Source of the DNA: Chromatiaceae bacterium
GTDB lineage: Bacteria; Pseudomonadota; Gammaproteobacteria; Chromatiales; Chromatiaceae
Assembly: GCA_016714645.1 (NCBI GenBank)
Contig: JADKCI010000002.1
Location: 620,001 to 684,000, forward strand
Length of the DNA: 64,000 bases
Direction of reading: 5' to 3'
Shown piece after piece: positions 18,366 to 26,993 of this stretch. The position numbers were made by a program, and so were the translations under genes. The notes under the pieces are model-generated. The model was not told where the DNA came from. It worked only from the letters and a program-made list of their open reading frames with translations, and ran no database searches. Each line of letters starts with the position of its first letter. Position 1 is the stretch's first letter.

Positions 18366-19676
18366 ATGGGGAAGACGTCTATTCTGGCAACGGCCTTGCT
18401 GGCCGTCGCCGCTACCCCGGCCCTGGGCGCCCAGGGGTTTTCCTGGGGAGGTGATTTCCGGTTCCGGATCGAGTCCCTGAACCATATCCCAACCGCAATA
18501 CCCACCTACGAGTTTTACCAACTCTTCAACCGCGACCGCACGCGCCTCTGGGCCAAGTATGGCTTCAACGAGGACATCGATTTCCTCGCGCGCCTGACCA
18601 ACGAGTTCCGCTTTTTCGATACCAGCGATGGCCGTCAGGACCCGGGAACCTGGGAGTTCCTGGGCGAGGTCACGCCGGATCAGTTTTACCTGGATCTGCG
18701 CAAGCTGGCTAACGGTCTGATTACCACCCGCCTGGGTCGCCAGGATTTCATCTATGGCACCGGCAAGATTCTCGCCGATGGCACCCCCCTCGACGGTTCC
18801 CGCACCTTCTTCGCCGATGGCGCCAAGGTCACTTTTAACTTCGAGGGCCACAGCCTCGATCTGCTCGGTCTCTATACCGCCCAGCAGCCCCAGCCCGTTA
18901 TCAATAATCAGGAAACCAACCTGATCGAGACCGATCAGTGGGCGGGGGGCCTCTATGGCAAGTACAACCGCTTTGAACAGGTCCCCTTCGAGTATTACTG
19001 GATTTACAAGCACGAGGACGATACCGCCACCAGTTACCGGAACAAGCTGGGTAAATTCGTCACCGCCGACGCCAATTTCAGTACCTTCGGTTTTCGCGTC
19101 ATGCCCAAGTTTGGCTATGGCTTCACCGGCAATCTGGAGGTCGCGACCCAGGCGGGCTCCCAGGGCAACGATGATGTGAATGGCAGCATGGTCGACGCCA
19201 GTCTCTCCTACAGCCCGGACCTGCTGCCCAATTTCAAACCCCTCCTCAAGCTGGGCTACTGGTACCTCTCCGGTAATGAGGCCGACTCCAACAGCAACGA
19301 GGGCTGGCATCCCATTTATGGTCGCCAGCCTCAGGATAACTGGGGAGAACTGCTCGGCTACACCCTGGTCGGCAGCCAGTATTCCGTCTTTGGCTGGAGC
19401 AACTTCTCCACGCCCTTCGTGGCCATGGAGGTCTCTCCCATCCAAAAGTCCCGGCTGACGCTCCGCTATTCCTGGGTGGGCGCCAACGAGAACGACGGCC
19501 TTGGCGGTGGCCCGGGTAAAGACCGGGGCGAGCTCTTCTTCGCCCTCTTCACCTTCGAGGTCATACCTCAACTCAAGGGCCATCTCTGGGGTGAGTGGTT
19601 TGATCCTGGCGATTACTACCGGGCGACCGCGAATGGCGACAGCTTCGTGCGCCTGAATCTTGAGTACAGTTTCTGA
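18366..19676 (+). CDS. Outer-membrane porin of the alginate-export family
   Basis: The 436-residue protein has a signal peptide (MGKTSILATALLAVAATPALGA, cut before QGFSWGG). It is then a beta-barrel-like sequence rich in alternating aromatic residues, ending in the outer-membrane C-terminal signature (LNLEYSF). Segments such as RDRTRLWAKYGF, FLARLTNEFRFF and LGRQDFIYGTGKIL resemble the alginate-export (AlgE-like) porin domain. Despite the name, family members carry varied small substrates. The start at 18366 follows AGAGACGAGG; an upstream ATG at 18339 is less likely. Its place between aroG and livK suggests it admits the ABC-transporter substrate. Confidence 0.75.
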   Translation: MGKTSILATALLAVAATPALGAQGFSWGGDFRFRIESLNHIPTAIPTYEFYQLFNRDRTRLWAKYGFNEDIDFLARLTNEFRFFDTSDGRQDPGTWEFLGEVTPDQFYLDLRKLANGLITTRLGRQDFIYGTGKILADGTPLDGSRTFFADGAKVTFNFEGHSLDLLGLYTAQQPQPVINNQETNLIETDQWAGGLYGKYNRFEQVPFEYYWIYKHEDDTATSYRNKLGKFVTADANFSTFGFRVMPKFGYGFTGNLEVATQAGSQGNDDVNGSMVDASLSYSPDLLPNFKPLLKLGYWYLSGNEADSNSNEGWHPIYGRQPQDNWGELLGYTLVGSQYSVFGWSNFSTPFVAMEVSPIQKSRLTLRYSWVGANENDGLGGGPGKDRGELFFALFTFEVIPQLKGHLWGEWFDPGDYYRATANGDSFVRLNLEYSF

Positions 19677-19759
19677 GATGGCTGCAGGGGGCTGGGACTG
19701 GGTTCACCCCTCCAGCCCCAGTCACCCCTGTCAATTCGATTGATGACCAGGTCACAAGC

Positions 19760-20908
19760 ATGAAAATCACCCATATCCTCACGGCCGTCACCAGCGCGGC
19801 CCTCTTCGCCCTCGGCGCGCCCGCCCAGGCGGCGGACAGCGTCAAGATCGGTACCTTCCTGGCGGTCACGGGCCCCGCGGCCTTCCTGGGCGACCCGGAA
19901 CTCAAGACGTTGCAGTTGTACGTGGATGCGATCAATCAGCAGGGTGGTCTCCTTGGCAAGCCCGTGGAACTCATCCACTACGACACGGGTGGCAACGCCA
20001 AGGAGGCGGTCAACTTCTTCAAGCGCCTGGTCAAGAAAGATCAGGTGGATGTCATCGTCGGCGGCTCCTCCTCCGGGGAATCTCTGGCGGTCATGCCCCT
20101 GGCGGCGGAGGAGGAGATCCCCTTCGTCTCCATGGCCGGGGCGGTGAAAATCATCGAGCCAGTACAGAAATGGACCTTCAAGACCCCGCACACCGATCGC
20201 ATGGCGGCGGCCAAGATCTACACCGACATGAAGCGCCGGGGCCTGACCAAGGTGGCCCTCATCAGCGGTGATGGCGGCTTCGACAAATCGGGCCGGGAGG
20301 AGTCCCTCAAGCTGGCGCCAGAGTACGGCATCACGATCGTGGCGGATGAGTCCTATGGCAACAAGGATACGGACATGACCGCCCAGCTCACCAAGATCCG
20401 CGACAGTGGTGCCCAGGCCATCCTTAATTTTGGCTTCGGCACGGGACCGGCCATCGTGACCAAGAATTTACGCCAGTTGGGCATCGAGCTGCCCCTGTAT
20501 CAATCCCACGGCGTGGCCTCCAAGAAGTACATTGAACTGGCCGGGGCCGCGGCGGAGGGCGTGCGCCTGCCCGCCGCGGCCTTGCTGGTGCCGGAAAAGC
20601 TGGCGGATACGGACCCCCAGAAACCCGTACTCCTGGACTATCAGCAGAAATACCAGGCCGCCCATGGCGACGTCTCCACCTTCGGGGGCCATGCCTACGA
20701 TGCCCTCTTCATTGTCGTCGAGGCCATCAAACGCGCTGGCACCACCGACAAGGCCAAGGTGCGGGATGAGATCGAGAAGATCCAGGGTTTCCCGGGCACC
20801 GCCGGTATCTTTAACATGAGCCCCCAGGATCACATGGGCTTGGGCTTGGATGCCTTTAAACTCCTGGAGATTCGTAACGGCGACTGGACCATCGTCGAAG
20901 AGGGCTGA
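19760..20908 (+). CDS. livK: ABC transporter periplasmic binding protein (LivK type)
   Basis: A 382-residue periplasmic substrate-binding protein of the branched-chain amino acid/amide family. The signal peptide is MKITHILTAVTSAALFALG...AQA, followed by SVKIGTFLAVTGPAAFLGDPE, the usual mature start. The VDVIVGGSSSGESLAVMP and FVSMAGAV segments line the ligand cleft, and GGHAYDALFIVVEAIKRAG closes the second lobe. Given the downstream CoA ligase, the ligand may be an aromatic acid rather than leucine; the sequence does not decide this. Confidence 0.88.
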   Translation: MKITHILTAVTSAALFALGAPAQAADSVKIGTFLAVTGPAAFLGDPELKTLQLYVDAINQQGGLLGKPVELIHYDTGGNAKEAVNFFKRLVKKDQVDVIVGGSSSGESLAVMPLAAEEEIPFVSMAGAVKIIEPVQKWTFKTPHTDRMAAAKIYTDMKRRGLTKVALISGDGGFDKSGREESLKLAPEYGITIVADESYGNKDTDMTAQLTKIRDSGAQAILNFGFGTGPAIVTKNLRQLGIELPLYQSHGVASKKYIELAGAAAEGVRLPAAALLVPEKLADTDPQKPVLLDYQQKYQAAHGDVSTFGGHAYDALFIVVEAIKRAGTTDKAKVRDEIEKIQGFPGTAGIFNMSPQDHMGLGLDAFKLLEIRNGDWTIVEEG

Positions 20909-21020
20909 GCACCACGGTTCGGGACGCGGGGCGGTCGGCCTGTCCGGCTGCCCCGCGCGCTAATCCGCGCCACGATGGCGTTCACTCCTAATCCAGCCGT
21001 CCGAGATTCACCAGCCCAAG

Positions 21021-21899
21021 ATGTGGGATCAAATCCTCCAGTTTGTCCTGACCGGCATTACCCTGGGGTCCACCTATGCCCTGGTGGCCCTGGGCTTCGC
21101 CATCATCTATAACGCCTCGGACGTGGTAAACCTGGCCCAGGGGGAATTCGTGATGCTGGGGGCCATGAGCGCCATCTCCCTGTCGGCGGGGCAGGGCGTG
21201 CCACTGCCGGTGGCGATCCTCCTGGCGGTGCTGATTACCCTGATCCTGGGGTTGATGCTGCAACGCTTCGCCATTGCCCCAGCCCGGGGGATAACGGTGG
21301 TGGGGACCATCATCATCACCATCGGCGCCTCCATCTTCCTGCGGGGCCTGGCCCTGCTCATCTGGGGCAAGGACATCCACGCCCTGCCGCATTTCTCCGG
21401 CGAGACCCCGATCCGCCTGGGCGAGGTCACCCTGCTGCCGCAGAATCTCTGGGTCATGGGGGGCGCGGCGGTGCTGGTGCTGGCGGTCCATCTCTTTTTC
21501 AATCGGACCCTCTTGGGCAAGGCCATCCTCGCCTGTTCCTGCAATCGGACCGCGGCCCAGCTCGTGGGCATCAATGTGGGCCGCATGCTGCTGGTGGCCT
21601 ACGGCCTCTCGGCCATGCTGGGCGCCATGGCGGGGGTCCTGGTGGCGCCCATCACCTATACCTCCTATGACGCCGGCATCATGCTTGGCCTCAAGGGCTT
21701 CGCCGCCGCCATCCTGGGTGGCATGGGTAATCCCATGGGCGCCGTGGCGGGCGGCCTGCTGCTGGGTCTGCTGGAGTCCCTGGCCGCGGGCCTCATTTCC
21801 TCGGGCTACAAGGACGCCATCGCCTTCGTCATCCTGCTGCTGGTGCTCTTCCTGCGCCCAAGCGGCCTCTTTGGCCGCGCCTCGGCGGAGCGGGTCTGA
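21021..21899 (+). CDS. livH: ABC transporter permease (LivH type)
   Basis: Inner-membrane permease, 292 residues with about eight hydrophobic helices. It opens MWDQILQFVLTGITLGSTYALVALGF, the standard LivH N-terminus. INVGRMLLVAYGLSAMLGAMAGVL is the coupling region with the EAA-like loop, and GFAAAILGGMGNPMGA is the conserved C-terminal loop. It is followed after seven bases by livM. Confidence 0.92.
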   Translation: MWDQILQFVLTGITLGSTYALVALGFAIIYNASDVVNLAQGEFVMLGAMSAISLSAGQGVPLPVAILLAVLITLILGLMLQRFAIAPARGITVVGTIIITIGASIFLRGLALLIWGKDIHALPHFSGETPIRLGEVTLLPQNLWVMGGAAVLVLAVHLFFNRTLLGKAILACSCNRTAAQLVGINVGRMLLVAYGLSAMLGAMAGVLVAPITYTSYDAGIMLGLKGFAAAILGGMGNPMGAVAGGLLLGLLESLAAGLISSGYKDAIAFVILLLVLFLRPSGLFGRASAERV

Positions 21900-21906
21900 A
21901 GCCATC

Positions 21907-22881
21907 ATGAAGCGTCTGCGTGGCTGGTGGCTGCTGGCGGTGGCGCTCGCCGCTCTTCCCCTCATCTTTCCCGGTAACTACTACGTCATCGTAGTGGGGG
22001 CCGCCGCCGGTCTGTTCGCGATTCTGGCGGTCGGGCTCAACCTGCTGATGGGTTACGCCGGCCAGATTTCCCTGGGTCATGCCGCCTTTTTTGGCCTCGG
22101 CGCCTATGCTTCGGCGATTCTCACCAGCCGCCATGGCTGGAACCCCTGGCTGGCCATTGGCGCGGGCCTGGTGGTCACCGGCCTGATTGCCTATCTCATC
22201 GCCCGCCCCGTCCTGCGCCTGAAGGGGCACTATCTGGCCATGGCGACCCTGGGCTTTGGCATCATCATCCATATCCTGCTGGTCCAGACGGGTAGCCTGA
22301 CCGGGGGGCCCGACGGCATTGGCGAGATACCGCCCCTGTCCCTCTTCGGCTGGGCCATCGATACCGATGAGCGCTGGTATGGCGTCATCGCCGCCGCCCT
22401 GCTGCTCGTCGTGCTGCTGGCCCTCAACCTCATGGACTCCCGCACCGGCCGGGCCCTGCGCGCCCTCCACGGCTCCGAGGTGGCGGCGGGCCTGATGGGC
22501 ATCGACACGGCGGCGGCCAAGACCTCCGTTTTCGTCCTTGCCGCTCTGACGGCGGGCCTGGCCGGCAGCCTCTTCGCCCACCAGCAGGCCTTCGTCAGCC
22601 CGGATTCCTTCAACTTCTTCGTCTCCATCGAACTGGTCACCATGGTGGTGCTGGGGGGTATGGCCTCCACTTACGGGGCCATCCTGGGCGCCCTGATCCT
22701 GACCTTCCTGCCCGAGTTACTGGTGGTGTTCGAGGATTACGAGGTCCTGATCTTCGGCGCCATCCTCATGCTGATCATGATCTTCCTGCCCCAGGGCATC
22801 GTCGGCGGCCTGCGGGACCTCTGGCGGTTGGGGCGGCCCCGACCGGGCCCCCGGGGCACGGGGGGCCAGGATGCTGCTTGA
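21907..22881 (+). CDS. livM: ABC transporter permease (LivM type)
   Basis: Second permease, 324 residues from ATG 21907 (MKRLRGWWLLAVAL). The open frame further upstream is a shadow of livH. Family markers are GLNLLMGYAGQISLGHAAFFGLGAYA (split here by description only), LRLKGHYLAMATLGFG, and VTMVVLGGMASTYGAILGA. The Arg/Pro-rich C-terminal tail overlaps the livG start by 11 bases. Confidence 0.92.
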   Translation: MKRLRGWWLLAVALAALPLIFPGNYYVIVVGAAAGLFAILAVGLNLLMGYAGQISLGHAAFFGLGAYASAILTSRHGWNPWLAIGAGLVVTGLIAYLIARPVLRLKGHYLAMATLGFGIIIHILLVQTGSLTGGPDGIGEIPPLSLFGWAIDTDERWYGVIAAALLLVVLLALNLMDSRTGRALRALHGSEVAAGLMGIDTAAAKTSVFVLAALTAGLAGSLFAHQQAFVSPDSFNFFVSIELVTMVVLGGMASTYGAILGALILTFLPELLVVFEDYEVLIFGAILMLIMIFLPQGIVGGLRDLWRLGRPRPGPRGTGGQDAA

Positions 22882-23644
22882 GGCCAGCGGGCTCACCAAG
22901 TCCTTCGGGGGCGTCACCGCCATCGCCGATCTGGACTTCGGCGTGCCCGAGGGCCTGGTCTATGCCGTCATCGGGCCCAACGGCGCCGGCAAGACCACCC
23001 TCTTTAATATCATTTCCGGCATCTACCGTCCGGACGAGGGCCGGTTGAGCTTCGCGGGTCAGGACCTCATCGGTCGGGCGACGCATCAAATCGCTCGTCT
23101 GGGTATGTCGCGGACTTTTCAGAATCTCCAGATCTTCTTCAATATGAGCGTGCTGGAGAACGTCATGGTGGGCGGCCATGCCCGCGCCCGGACGGGCCTG
23201 GCCGGGGCCCTGCTGCGCCTGCCGCGCATGCGCCGGGAGGAGGAACAGATCCGCCACTGGGCGGGGGAGGCCCTGGACTTCTGCGACCTGGGGGGGCTGA
23301 AGGGCCGTCAGGCCAGTGAACTGCCCTATGGGGCCCTCAAGCGCCTGGAGATCGCCCGCGCCCTGGCCGCCCGGCCGCGCCTGCTGCTGATGGACGAACC
23401 CGCCGCCGGCCTCAATGACACCGAGACCCTGGAGATGCGTGGCCTCATCGGGCGCATCCGGGATCAGGGCATCACCATCCTGCTGGTGGAGCACAACATG
23501 GGGCTGGTGATGCGGGTCTCGGACCGCATCCTGGTCCTGGATTACGGCAGCCGGCTGGCGGAGGGCACCCCCGCAGAGGTCCGCGCCAATCCCCAGGTCG
23601 TGGCCGCCTATCTGGGGGGGGAGGTCCACTATGCCGTCGAGTGA
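22871..23644 (+). CDS. livG: ABC transporter ATP-binding protein (LivG type)
   Basis: Cytoplasmic ATPase, 257 residues. Walker A GPNGAGKTTLF, the LivG-typical FQNLQIFFNMSVLENVMVGGH after the Q-loop, and Walker B LLLMDEPAAGLND with the H-loop VEHNMGLVM are intact. The signature motif is the relaxed ELPYGALKRLEIARAL typical of LivG. It overlaps livM upstream and livF downstream. Confidence 0.93.
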   Translation: MLLEASGLTKSFGGVTAIADLDFGVPEGLVYAVIGPNGAGKTTLFNIISGIYRPDEGRLSFAGQDLIGRATHQIARLGMSRTFQNLQIFFNMSVLENVMVGGHARARTGLAGALLRLPRMRREEEQIRHWAGEALDFCDLGGLKGRQASELPYGALKRLEIARALAARPRLLLMDEPAAGLNDTETLEMRGLIGRIRDQGITILLVEHNMGLVMRVSDRILVLDYGSRLAEGTPAEVRANPQVVAAYLGGEVHYAVE

Positions 23645-24356
23645 GCCCCTGCTCCAGGTGCGCGGCCTGCGCGGTCGTTACGGTCCGGTCGAGGTCCTGC
23701 ACGGCGTGGACCTCCAGGTCGAGGTTGGCGAGCTGGTGGCCATCGTCGGCGCCAATGGCGCCGGCAAGACCACCCTGCTGCATATCCTCTCCGGCATCCA
23801 TCGCGCCAGCGCCGGCCAGATCCTGCTGGAGGGCCAGGACATCGGCCGCCTCCCTCCCCATCGCATCGTCCAGGCGGGCCTCTGCCAGGTCCCCGAGGGC
23901 CGTCAGGTCTTCGCCCCCCTCAGCGTCGAGGACAACCTGCGCCTGGGTGGCTACTCCCAGCGCCACCAACCGGCCTGGGTGGAACAGCAACTCCGGTTCA
24001 TCTATGCCCTCTTCCCCATCCTGGAGGAGCGCCGCGCCCAGACCGCCGGCACCCTGTCGGGGGGCCAGCAGCAGATGCTCGCCATTGGTCGCGCCCTGCT
24101 GGCCCGGCCGCGCCTCCTGTTACTCGACGAGCCCTCCATGGGCCTGGCGCCCCTGCTGGTGGAGGAGATCCTGCGGGTGGTGCGGGAGCTCAATCAGCAG
24201 GGGGTGACCATCCTGCTGGTTGAACAGAACGCCCGTGCCGCCCTGGGCGTGGCCCATCGCGGCTATGTCCTGGAGACGGGCCGGGTGGCCATGGCCGCCC
24301 CCGCCGCGACCCTCCTGCAGGACGAGGGGATCAAACGGGCCTATCTGGGGTATTGA
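23631..24356 (+). CDS. livF: ABC transporter ATP-binding protein (LivF type)
   Basis: Second ATPase, 241 residues, starting at ATG 23631 inside the end of livG (14-base overlap). Walker A GANGAGKTTLL, the LivF marker CQVPEGRQVFAPLSVEDNL, signature LSGGQQQMLAIGRAL, Walker B LLLLDEPSMGLAP and the H-loop VEQNARAAL are all present. It completes a full livKHMGF importer, 18 bases before the CBS-ACT gene. Confidence 0.93.
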   Translation: MPSSEPLLQVRGLRGRYGPVEVLHGVDLQVEVGELVAIVGANGAGKTTLLHILSGIHRASAGQILLEGQDIGRLPPHRIVQAGLCQVPEGRQVFAPLSVEDNLRLGGYSQRHQPAWVEQQLRFIYALFPILEERRAQTAGTLSGGQQQMLAIGRALLARPRLLLLDEPSMGLAPLLVEEILRVVRELNQQGVTILLVEQNARAALGVAHRGYVLETGRVAMAAPAATLLQDEGIKRAYLGY

Positions 24357-24374
24357 CTACCAAAGGAAACAGCG

Positions 24375-25037
24375 ATGTACGTCGAGCAAATCATGAGCCG
24401 GCCGGTGGACACCGTCACCGCCGACCTCAAACTGAGCCAGGTGGCGCACCTGATGCGCGAGAAGGGGCGGCGCTTCCTGCCCGTGGTGGACGGGACCGGG
24501 CGCCTCCTGGGTCTCCTGTCGCACCGGGAGCTGGAAAAGGCGGAACCCTCGGCCATCACCACCCTGTCCGTCGGCGAGGTCAACTATCTGATGGCCAAGG
24601 TCAAGGTCGAACAGGTCATGCGCCGGGAGGTGATCAGCTGCGGTCCCGGGACCCTGGTGGAGGTGGCGGGCCAACTGATGCGCGACCGGGGCATCGGTTG
24701 CCTGCCGGTGGTCGATGGCGAGGGTCGCCTGCTGGGCATCGTCACCGATGACGACATCCTCGATTTCTTCCTGGCCATCACGGGTTGCGGTCTGGAGGAC
24801 ACCACCCGCATCGCCGTCCACCTCCCGGATCGCGCCGGCGAACTAGCCAAGTTTCTGGCCGCCATCAACGGTCAGGGCGGCTATATCGCGACCGTGGTCT
24901 CGCCGGTGGCGCCGGACGCCACGGGCATGCGCATCGTCATTGTCCGCTTCCGCGCCGCCGATCCCGTAGCCCTTGATCAGCATTTACGTGGCCTGGGCTA
25001 TGACCTCTATACCGAGCAATTGGCCACCGCCCGATGA
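24375..25037 (+). CDS. CBS-pair and ACT domain regulatory protein (AcuB-like)
   Basis: A 220-residue soluble protein. Residues about 1-135 are two CBS motifs (MYVEQIMSRPVDTVTAD, RFLPVVDGTGRLLGLLSHREL; VEQVMRREVISCGPG, GCLPVVDGEGRLLGIVTDDDIL), a fold that binds adenosyl ligands. Residues about 143-215 form an ACT-like domain (TRIAVHLPDRAGELAKFLAAIN), a fold that often binds amino acids. The domain order is as in AcuB. The gene sits between the importer and thioesterase/ligase genes and its stop overlaps the next ATG. Sensing of adenylate charge and aromatic end products for this pathway is inferred. Confidence 0.82.
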   Translation: MYVEQIMSRPVDTVTADLKLSQVAHLMREKGRRFLPVVDGTGRLLGLLSHRELEKAEPSAITTLSVGEVNYLMAKVKVEQVMRREVISCGPGTLVEVAGQLMRDRGIGCLPVVDGEGRLLGIVTDDDILDFFLAITGCGLEDTTRIAVHLPDRAGELAKFLAAINGQGGYIATVVSPVAPDATGMRIVIVRFRAADPVALDQHLRGLGYDLYTEQLATAR

Positions 25038-25504
25038 ATGATCCGCACCCTAACCCCGACCACGAGGCCGAGCGCGTCGGCCGCTGGCTGGCAGAGGAGG
25101 ATCGCCTGGCGCGCCTGCTGGGCATGGAGCTGGTCACGGTGACCCCCGGGGCCTGCCAGGTGCGTATGGCAGTGCGGGCCGACATGCTCAACGCCGTCGG
25201 CCTGACCCATGGCGGCGCCACCTATGCACTGGCCGACTTCGCCTTTGCCGTGGCCTCCAACAGCCATGGCACCGTGGCGGTCGCCCTGGCTACCCAGATG
25301 AGCTATCCGGCCGCCAGCCGCCTGGGCGACACCCTGATCGCGGACGCCCGGGAGGTCAGCCGGGGCGAACGCACCGGCCTCTATGCCATCGAGGTCAGGA
25401 CCACCAGGGGCAAACTGGTGGGCCATTTTTCCGGCACCGTATTTCGGCGCGGCGAGCCGATCACGCAGTGGATGAAACCAACGAACCCTGGGGACAAGTC
25501 ATGA
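25034..25504 (+). CDS. paaI: Hotdog-fold acyl-CoA thioesterase (PaaI type)
   Basis: A 156-residue PaaI-family thioesterase. The catalytic hotdog segment is MLNAVGLTHGGATYALADFAFAVA (given here in part: GLTHGGATYALADFAF), with the conserved HGG and the helix Asp. In phenylacetate pathways PaaI hydrolyses stalled aryl-acetyl-CoA to free CoA. It overlaps the preceding CBS-ACT gene and the following ligase gene by four bases each (ATGA junctions), so it is translated as part of one unit with paaK. Confidence 0.87.
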   Translation: MNDPHPNPDHEAERVGRWLAEEDRLARLLGMELVTVTPGACQVRMAVRADMLNAVGLTHGGATYALADFAFAVASNSHGTVAVALATQMSYPAASRLGDTLIADAREVSRGERTGLYAIEVRTTRGKLVGHFSGTVFRRGEPITQWMKPTNPGDKS

Positions 25505-26808
25505 TCCTGCACACCAAAGTCGAGACCCTGCCGCGCGAGGACCTGGAGCGGCTCCAGCTCAAGCGCCTGCAAACCACCGTCGAGCGCTGCTATTGCACCG
25601 TCGGCTTTTATCATGACGCCCTGGACGAATTGGGCGTCAAGCCCCGCCACATCCAGACCCTGGCCGATACCCGCCTGCTGCCCTACACCAAGAAGGAGCA
25701 CCTGCGCGACAGCTATCCTTTCGGCATGTTCGCGGTGCCCATGGAGCAGGTGGTGCGCGTCCATGCCTCCTCCGGCACCACCGGCAAGCCGACGGTCGTC
25801 GGCTACACGGCCCGCGATATCCGCACCTGGAGCCAGCTCATGGCCCGCTCCCTGGCCGCGGCGGGCCTGCGCCCGGGCGATCGCATGCACAACGCCTATG
25901 GCTATGGCCTCTTTACCGGCGGGCTGGGCTTTCACTATGGCGCCGAGGAGTTGGGGGTCATGGTCACCCCCATGTCCGGGGGCCAGACCCAGAAGCAGAT
26001 CATGCTCCTCAAGGACTTCGAGGCCACCGGCCTGAGCTGTACCCCCTCCTACGCCCTCAATCTGGCCGAGGAGGCCGAGGTGCTGGGGGTGGATCTGCGC
26101 AAGCTGCCCCTTAAGGTCGGCATCCACGGCGCCGAGCCCTGGAGCGAGGAGATGCGCTATGAGCTGGAATCCCGCCTGGGCATAGACGCCATCGATATCT
26201 ATGGCCTGTCCGAGGTCATGGGCCCCGGCGTCGGCGTCGAGTGCATCAAGGCCAAGGACGGGCTGCACATCTGGGAGGACCACTTCCTGGTGGAATGCGT
26301 CGATATCGACACCGGCATGCCCCTGCCCTATGGCGAGGAGGGGGAGATCGTCTTCACCTCCCTCACCAAGGAGGCCTTCCCCCTGCTGCGCTATCGGACC
26401 CGGGATATCGCCTCCCTCAATCCGGCCCCCTGCAAGTGCGGACGGACTCATGTGCGCATGTCCCGCATCACCGGGCGCACGGACGACATGCTCATCATCC
26501 GCGGCGTCAACGTCTATCCCTCCCAGGTCGAATCCGTCTTGATGAAGACCGAGATCCTCTCGCCCTTCTACCAGATCGACGTCTTCCGCCAGGGCTCCAT
26601 GGACACCATGGTGGTCAATGTCGAGGCCAGTCCGCCCCTGGCCGAGCAGGGCGAGGAGGCGATGCGCAAGGTCGCCGCCCGCGCCACCAAGGACATCAAG
26701 GACTTCATCGGCGTGAGCTGCCAGGTGATGGTCAAGCGGGTCGGGGAGATTCCCCGCTCCCAGGGCAAGGCGGTGCGGGTGGTGGATCACCGCAAGGATA
26801 AGAAGTAG
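25501..26808 (+). CDS. paaK: Phenylacetate-CoA ligase-type aryl-CoA ligase
   Basis: The enzyme activates an aryl acid with ATP and CoA. The start is ATG 25501 (MILHTKVETLPREDL), overlapping the paaI stop, giving 435 residues as in PaaK. The adenylate-forming motifs are HASSGTTGKPTVVGYT, the YGLSEVMGPGVGVEC core, RTRDIASL, and the hinge and C-terminal GRTDDMLIIRGVNVYPSQ. The final KRVGEIPRSQGKAVRVVD carries the catalytic Lys region. Phenylacetate or indoleacetate are the likely substrates, given iorAB in the same cluster. Its last ~172 bases are duplicated 2.6 kb downstream. Confidence 0.9.
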   Translation: MILHTKVETLPREDLERLQLKRLQTTVERCYCTVGFYHDALDELGVKPRHIQTLADTRLLPYTKKEHLRDSYPFGMFAVPMEQVVRVHASSGTTGKPTVVGYTARDIRTWSQLMARSLAAAGLRPGDRMHNAYGYGLFTGGLGFHYGAEELGVMVTPMSGGQTQKQIMLLKDFEATGLSCTPSYALNLAEEAEVLGVDLRKLPLKVGIHGAEPWSEEMRYELESRLGIDAIDIYGLSEVMGPGVGVECIKAKDGLHIWEDHFLVECVDIDTGMPLPYGEEGEIVFTSLTKEAFPLLRYRTRDIASLNPAPCKCGRTHVRMSRITGRTDDMLIIRGVNVYPSQVESVLMKTEILSPFYQIDVFRQGSMDTMVVNVEASPPLAEQGEEAMRKVAARATKDIKDFIGVSCQVMVKRVGEIPRSQGKAVRVVDHRKDKK

Positions 26809-26993
26809 GCGGGCCAGATCCCTTCCCAGCTGGCCCTGCCGGCTCCCAGCGGAGCGGGCCAGCCTGCTGCGCATGCGCGAAGACAAGGCGGTCGATCATC
26901 AAGAGATTTTGAGTCCGAGCCTGGACAATCAGCTTCCCGGGTTCATAATCCGTGAAGTCAGCAATCCAAAACTCAACCCGTGGAGTTTCCACC

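Noticed and set aside
18366..19676. Alginate secretion function
   Set aside because: No alginate biosynthesis genes are nearby; the porin family is functionally broad and the context is aryl-acid uptake.
26879..26992. Small minus-strand frame reading RVEFWIADFTDYEPGKLIVQ near the start of the beta-helix gene
   Set aside because: It looks protein-like but is short, has no proper end before paaK, and overlaps the GTG start region; probably a gene fragment brought in with the insert. I could not assign it to a family.
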